64,000 nt of DNA, taken from positions 1 to 64,000 of the forward strand of contig NZ_JABBPE010000017.1 of the NCBI RefSeq assembly GCF_012927455.1, in the 5' to 3' direction. Positions 60,077 through 64,000 of the stretch are shown in pieces. Position 1 is the stretch's first letter, and the number at the start of each line of letters is the position of its first letter. A program made the position numbers and the translations under genes. The stretch comes from Polaromonas sp. GTDB taxonomy: Bacteria > Pseudomonadota > Gammaproteobacteria > Burkholderiales > Burkholderiaceae_C. The notes beneath the pieces are model-generated. The model was not told the origin of the DNA, ran no database searches, and was given only the letters and a program-made list of their open reading frames with translations.

Positions 60077-60475
60077 TTATTGGTAGTGGCCGTGGCGTTC
60101 GAGCACCTCCACCTTGTAGCCGTCGGGGTCCTGAATAAAAAAGTAGCGCGCAATCAGCGCTCCGTCATCCGCCTTGAACTCCTTGACATCGAGCGGGCTG
60201 TAGCCCAGGCCGATCAGCCGCTCGCGCTCGGCCGCCACATCGGACACGCAGACGCCGACATGGCCGTAGCCATCGCCATGGCTGTAGGGCTCAATCCGGC
60301 CCTTGTTCCAGGTCAGTTCAAGCTCCGCATCGTTTTCCGCGTTGCGCAGGTAGACCAGCGAAAAGCCGGGAAAATCGAGCCGGTGCGCCGGCGTCAGGCC
60401 AACGCAATCGGCATAAAACCGGAGCGACTGGTCCAGATCCAGCACCCGGATCATGCTGTGGATGATTTTTGACAT
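60077..60475 (-). CDS. gloA: Lactoylglutathione lyase (glyoxalase I) family
   Basis: A 132-residue VOC-fold protein. The metal ligands His6 (IHSMIRV), Glu in AELELTWNKG, His in GYGHVGVCV and Glu in DPDGYKVEVLER are all in place. It would turn the methylglyoxal-glutathione adduct into S-lactoylglutathione. It is divergent from the creatininase gene upstream. Confidence 0.88.
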   Translation of the reverse strand: MSKIIHSMIRVLDLDQSLRFYADCVGLTPAHRLDFPGFSLVYLRNAENDAELELTWNKGRIEPYSHGDGYGHVGVCVSDVAAERERLIGLGYSPLDVKEFKADDGALIARYFFIQDPDGYKVEVLERHGHYQ

Positions 60476-60719
60476 GACGGCCTTTTTAAACTCTTTGAAA
60501 TCAGGTGTTCACTCTAGAACCGGATGCAGGCCACAAGGTAATAAACGGCTAAATGGCCACGCTTGAATCGCCAGAAATACCCCCTCGGAAACCCTAGGAG
60601 GGCGCTGCATACGGCGGAAAACGGCGCGACTTGCTTCGTTTTGCCGCTGCTGCCAGCCGTGCCTTCGAAGGCGGTGATAATCGGCGCCACTGTGGGCAGG
60701 GTTCAAGCCGCGGTTCTAA

Positions 60720-61535
60720 ATGAAGGAAGCTATCGTGCGTGCTGTCTGGATTGTCTTGTTGGGCGCTTTGCTGGGGCTGCAGGCCGCCGCTGCCGAGCCC
60801 GCCACGGTCGCGCTTGACGACATGACCTGGACCGAGGTCCAGCGCGCGCTCAAGTCGGGGTCGTCCACCGTCATCATTCCGGTCGGCGGCACCGAGCAAA
60901 GCGGCCCGCACATGGCGCTGGGCAAGCACAACAGCCGCGTCAAAGCGCTGGCCGGCCGCATCGCCAGCCGCCTGGGCCACACGCTGGTGGCACCCGTCAT
61001 CGCCTACGTGCCCGAGGGCGGCATCACGCCGCCACAAGGGCATATGCGCTTTGCCGGCACCCTGTCGGTCTCGGCCGAAGCTTTTGGCGGCATCATTGAC
61101 GGCGCCGCGCGAAGCCTCAAACAGCACGGTTTCAAGGACATCGTGCTGATCGGTGACCACGGCGGCTATCAGCCGCAGCTCAAGACCATCGCCGCGCGCC
61201 TGAACCGTGAATGGACGGCCACGCCGGTGCGGGTTCATTTCATCGAGGACTACTACCGTGTCGCGCAAACCGCTTATGTCGAGGCCTTGCGCGCCAGGGG
61301 GCTGAGCGACTCGCAGATCGGAACGCATGCCGGCACGGCCGACACCGCACTGCTGATGGCGCTGGATGCCAGCATGGTGCAGCCGGCACGCTTTGAGGAA
61401 GCCGCCAGAGACGGCGCGGCGGCCGGCACGCTGGGCGATCCGCGCAAGGCCACTGCGGCTTTGGGTGAACTGGGCGTGGAGCTGATCGTTACGCGCACCG
61501 TCGATGCCATCAGGGCCGCGCAGGCGCGCCACTGA
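60720..61535 (+). CDS. Exported creatininase-family protein
   Basis: A 271-residue protein with an N-terminal signal (VWIVLLGALLGLQAAAAEP). The creatininase fold is clear (IPVGGTEQSGPHMALGKHNS, MRFAGTLSVSAEAFGG, VLIGDHGGYQP, THAGTADTALLMAL). Two metal-ligand positions differ from creatininase: Ser61 stands where His36 is and His70 where Asp45 is. The EQ(S/N)GPH...LGKHN pattern may define a separate exported subfamily. It lies 55 bases before an exported beta-propeller gene. Confidence 0.83.
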   Translation: MKEAIVRAVWIVLLGALLGLQAAAAEPATVALDDMTWTEVQRALKSGSSTVIIPVGGTEQSGPHMALGKHNSRVKALAGRIASRLGHTLVAPVIAYVPEGGITPPQGHMRFAGTLSVSAEAFGGIIDGAARSLKQHGFKDIVLIGDHGGYQPQLKTIAARLNREWTATPVRVHFIEDYYRVAQTAYVEALRARGLSDSQIGTHAGTADTALLMALDASMVQPARFEEAARDGAAAGTLGDPRKATAALGELGVELIVTRTVDAIRAAQARH

Positions 61536-61590
61536 AACTTGTCAACCGGCCCACGACTTGCGCGTTAACTTGTTTATTTAAAGTCGTTTT

Positions 61591-62889
61591 ATGTCCGTTT
61601 ATTCCCGTTTGGCTTTCGCCCTGGCTACGGTGGCTACCGTGGCTGTGGTCAGTGGCGCTTCGCCGGGCGCCTTCGCACAGGATGACGAGGTGCCCGCGCC
61701 TGCGCCTAAGGCTATCGTGACGGTGCCCGGCATGGCGCCGGTGCCGGACCCGCGCAATCTGTACAGTGAAACGACCAAGGGCAAATTCAGCCCCGCCACG
61801 GCGGGCGCGCTGGCGCTTGTTTACGTCCCCAACCGCGCTGAAAACACCGTGTCGGTGATTGATCCGGCCACGCTCAAGGTCGTTGACAAATTTAAGGTGG
61901 GCGTCAACCCCCAGCATGTGGTGCCCTCGTGGGATTTGAAGACGCTGTGGGTGGCCAACAATGCCGAAGGACGCAGCGACGGCAGCCTGACGCCCATCAA
62001 CCCCCAGACCGGCAAGCCCGGCCCGGCGATTGCGGTGGAAGACCCCTACAACATGTACTTCTCGCCCGACGGGCAGCTGGCAATCGTGGTGGTCGAGGCC
62101 TTCAAACGGCTGGACTTTCGCGATGCGCACAGCATGAAGCTGGTCTATTCAATTGCCACGCCCGATTGCGCCGGCATCAACCACGCCGATTTTTCCATTG
62201 ATGGCCGCTTTGCCATATTCACCTGCGAATTTGGCGGGGCGCTCACCAAAATTGACCTGGTCAAGCGCCAGGTGGCGGCCACCACCAAGCTCAGCCGCTA
62301 CTTCAACCGGCCCGATGCGCTGATGGCAATTGCCGCGCCGGGCAAGAAGGCGGCCTGGATTGCCGACCCGGGCCAGCCAGGCGCCGACATTTGCACCACC
62401 CCCGGCATGCCGCAGGATGTACGGGTGTCGCCCGACGGCAAGACTTTTTTCATCGCCGACATGATGGCCGACGGTGTGCATGTGGTGGACGGCGACAGCT
62501 TCAGGCAGATCGGCTTTCTTGAAACCGGCAAGGGCGCCCACGGTTTGTACCCCAGCCGGGACGGTAAAAGCCTGTATGTGGCCAACCGCGGCAGCAACCA
62601 GATTCGCGGCAAACCGCTGGGCAAGGGCAGTATCTCTGTGATTGATTTCGCCAGCCGCAGCGTCGTCAAAAACTGGCCCGTCCCCGGCGGCGGCAGCCCC
62701 GACATGGGCAATGTCAGCGCCGATGGCCAGCACCTGTGGCTGTCAGGGCGTTATGACAACGTGATTTACCGCATCGACACGCAGTCGGGCGCGGTCGACA
62801 AAATCAAGGTTGGCCGTGAACCGCATGGCCTGACGGTGTGGCCGCAGCCCGGCCGTTATTCGCTGGGCCATACCGGCAATCTGCGCTAG
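61591..62889 (+). CDS. Exported YncE-like beta-propeller protein
   Basis: A 432-residue periplasmic protein. A signal peptide (LATVATVAVVSGASPGAFAQ) precedes repeated blades such as LVYVPNRAENTVSVIDPATL, DVRVSPDGKTFFIADMMADG and GLYPSRDGKSLYVANRGSNQ. The family includes YVTN/YncE proteins and propellers associated with quinoprotein oxidation systems. No catalytic motif is visible. Its position suggests it works with the exported creatininase-like protein. Confidence 0.8.
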   Translation: MSVYSRLAFALATVATVAVVSGASPGAFAQDDEVPAPAPKAIVTVPGMAPVPDPRNLYSETTKGKFSPATAGALALVYVPNRAENTVSVIDPATLKVVDKFKVGVNPQHVVPSWDLKTLWVANNAEGRSDGSLTPINPQTGKPGPAIAVEDPYNMYFSPDGQLAIVVVEAFKRLDFRDAHSMKLVYSIATPDCAGINHADFSIDGRFAIFTCEFGGALTKIDLVKRQVAATTKLSRYFNRPDALMAIAAPGKKAAWIADPGQPGADICTTPGMPQDVRVSPDGKTFFIADMMADGVHVVDGDSFRQIGFLETGKGAHGLYPSRDGKSLYVANRGSNQIRGKPLGKGSISVIDFASRSVVKNWPVPGGGSPDMGNVSADGQHLWLSGRYDNVIYRIDTQSGAVDKIKVGREPHGLTVWPQPGRYSLGHTGNLR

Positions 62890-62933
62890 GCCGATAGGGT
62901 TCAGCCGGTCGACGCTCTGCGGGAAGTTGGTAT

Positions 62934-62984
62934 TACTATCAAATAGATAGCTGTTTGCGCCCGTATTCATTGGGCTACAGGCCA
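62934..62984 (-). repeat. Family 1 repeat behind the beta-propeller gene
   Basis: Reverse copy: TACTATCAAATAGATAGCTG, then TTTGCGCCCGTATTCATTGG and GCTACAGGCC. Both hairpins are intact. It fills the gap between convergent genes. Confidence 0.85.
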
Positions 62985-63015
62985 ATATGATTCTTAATCG
63001 TGAGTAATGGGGGAT

Positions 63016-63993
63016 TCAGCCGCCCAGCACCCTGGCCAGCGTGGCGCTGTCTACATTGCCGCCACACAGCGTGGTGCCCACCACCTGTCCCTTGAGTGTG
63101 TCGCGTTGCTGCATGGCGGCGGCAAAGCTGGCAGCGCCCGCGCCCTCGGCCACGTTGTGCGTGTCGGCATACAGCTGGCGCATGGCTTGCGCCACTTCGT
63201 CATCAGTGACCTGCACGATGTGATCGATGTGCGGCGCGATGATGGCTAGCGCCAACTGGTCGGCGATGCGGCAAGCCATGCCGTCGGCCAGTTGCGTGCT
63301 GACCGGCGCTTCCACGACGCGTCCGGCCGCCAGCGAATCAGCGTAGGTGGTGGCATGCGCGCTGACCACGCCGACAATGCGCAGGCTGCGCTTTAACGCC
63401 AGTTTGGCGGCAATTGCCGCGCAGACGCCCGAGCCCTGGCCTATCGGCACGTACACCACATCGAGTTGCGGCACCGCCCGCATGAACTCCCACCAGTAAG
63501 TCGCCACGCCCAGCAGCAAATCAGCGTGGTAGCTTGGCACCATGTGGGCGCCGCGTTCGGCCGCCAGCGCGATGGCAAACTCGCGGCTTTCCTGAAAGTC
63601 GCGTCCGTGCTCGATCAGCGTCACGCCGAGTGCGCGCATGGCGACATTTTTCTCCAGCGAATTGCCGTGCGGAACCACGATGGTGCAGGGCACGCCGTGG
63701 CTGCGCGCGGCCCAGCCTATGCTTTGGCCGTGGTTGCCGCGCGTCGCGCTGATGACCTGCGCGGGTAGCGCGCCGCGCTTTTTTAGCGCATCAAAATAAG
63801 TCAGGCCACCGCGAATCTTGAAGGCGCCCACCGGGGTGTGGTTCTCATGCTTGATCCAGCAGTCGGTGCCCAGGCGCTGGCTCGACAGGCCCCAGCGGTA
63901 TTGCGGCGTCGCCTGGAATTGGCGATACACCACGCGCGCCGCCTGTTCAATGTCTTCTAGGCTGGGTAGCCGGGGCGGCCGGGTTTGGAGCAT
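63016..63993 (-). CDS. PLP-dependent threonine/serine dehydratase
   Basis: A 325-residue fold type II PLP enzyme. Lys59 in HTPVGAFKIRGG is the cofactor lysine; the phosphate/substrate loops are ATRGNHGQSIGWAAR and LCGGNVDSATL. It deaminates threonine or serine to 2-oxo acids. There is no C-terminal ACT domain, so it is a catabolic-type enzyme rather than feedback-regulated IlvA. It starts at ATG 63993 and is complete. Confidence 0.9.
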   Translation of the reverse strand: MLQTRPPRLPSLEDIEQAARVVYRQFQATPQYRWGLSSQRLGTDCWIKHENHTPVGAFKIRGGLTYFDALKKRGALPAQVISATRGNHGQSIGWAARSHGVPCTIVVPHGNSLEKNVAMRALGVTLIEHGRDFQESREFAIALAAERGAHMVPSYHADLLLGVATYWWEFMRAVPQLDVVYVPIGQGSGVCAAIAAKLALKRSLRIVGVVSAHATTYADSLAAGRVVEAPVSTQLADGMACRIADQLALAIIAPHIDHIVQVTDDEVAQAMRQLYADTHNVAEGAGAASFAAAMQQRDTLKGQVVGTTLCGGNVDSATLARVLGG

Positions 63994-64000
63994 TCAGATT

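Overview
The window is GC-rich chromosomal DNA from a betaproteobacterium, most likely Burkholderiales, family Comamonadaceae, in the Polaromonas/Rhodoferax/Acidovorax range. The evidence is the protein character throughout, the order tuf - tRNA-Trp - secE - nusG - rplKAJL - rpoBC, and a high density of short interspersed palindromic repeats. The genus is an inference; no 16S gene is present.

Region 1 (1-12.7 kb) is the conserved translation/transcription block, ending in a strong intrinsic terminator behind rpoC. Region 2 (12.9-23 kb) holds lemA and an M48 protease, a flavocytochrome c sulfide dehydrogenase pair (fccAB), rsmB overlapping a DUF4390 gene and an NtrY/NtrX-like two-component system, tRNA-Phe, and a diheme cytochrome. 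Region 3 (23-30.4 kb) has a cation/proton antiporter, outer-membrane phospholipase A, a small exported protein, the Rep helicase and an AEC transporter.

Region 4 (30.4-36.8 kb) is the most striking part. It is a tightly packed minus-strand operon of eight genes: a Cys-rich peptide, DUF3429 membrane protein, tandem ChrR-type cupin, DUF2805/TIGR03643, photolyase/cryptochrome, DUF2256, an Fe-S (6-4) photolyase, and a third protein with only the photolyase FAD domain. Two of the eight are too short to be found by ordinary ORF cut-offs. The operon lies between two diverged direct copies of the 3' end of the AEC gene, the second copy being frameshifted. This suggests the cassette entered or was rearranged by recombination.

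Region 5 (37-51 kb) contains priA, interrupted in frame by two repeat-derived inserts, hemE, a SAM methyltransferase, bluB behind a cobalamin riboswitch, a CoA-binding protein, dsbD, a DUF167 gene coupled to alaX, and a B12-binding radical SAM gene. Region 6 (51-64 kb) has two creatininase-family genes, a PQQ-type beta-propeller dehydrogenase, a Fur-box-controlled iron module (cupredoxin, FTR1 permease, beta-barrel protein), a histidine phosphatase with a repeat insert, an RHH protein, a GMC/gluconate-dehydrogenase-like pair, a glyoxalase, an exported beta-propeller and a threonine dehydratase.

Two repeat families run through the window. Family 1 is about 50 bp with two hairpins (GCCC..TACGGGC, then AGCTAT..ATAGC). 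It occurs at least a dozen times, both between genes and inside coding sequences, where it encodes the hydrophobic core of two signal peptides. Family 2 is GC-rich (CCCCCACGCT...CGCTGCCCCCC), sits directly upstream of the M48 gene, and makes up in-frame inserts in priA and the phosphatase gene. The repeat-built protein segments and the photorepair island are the best candidates for something not previously described.
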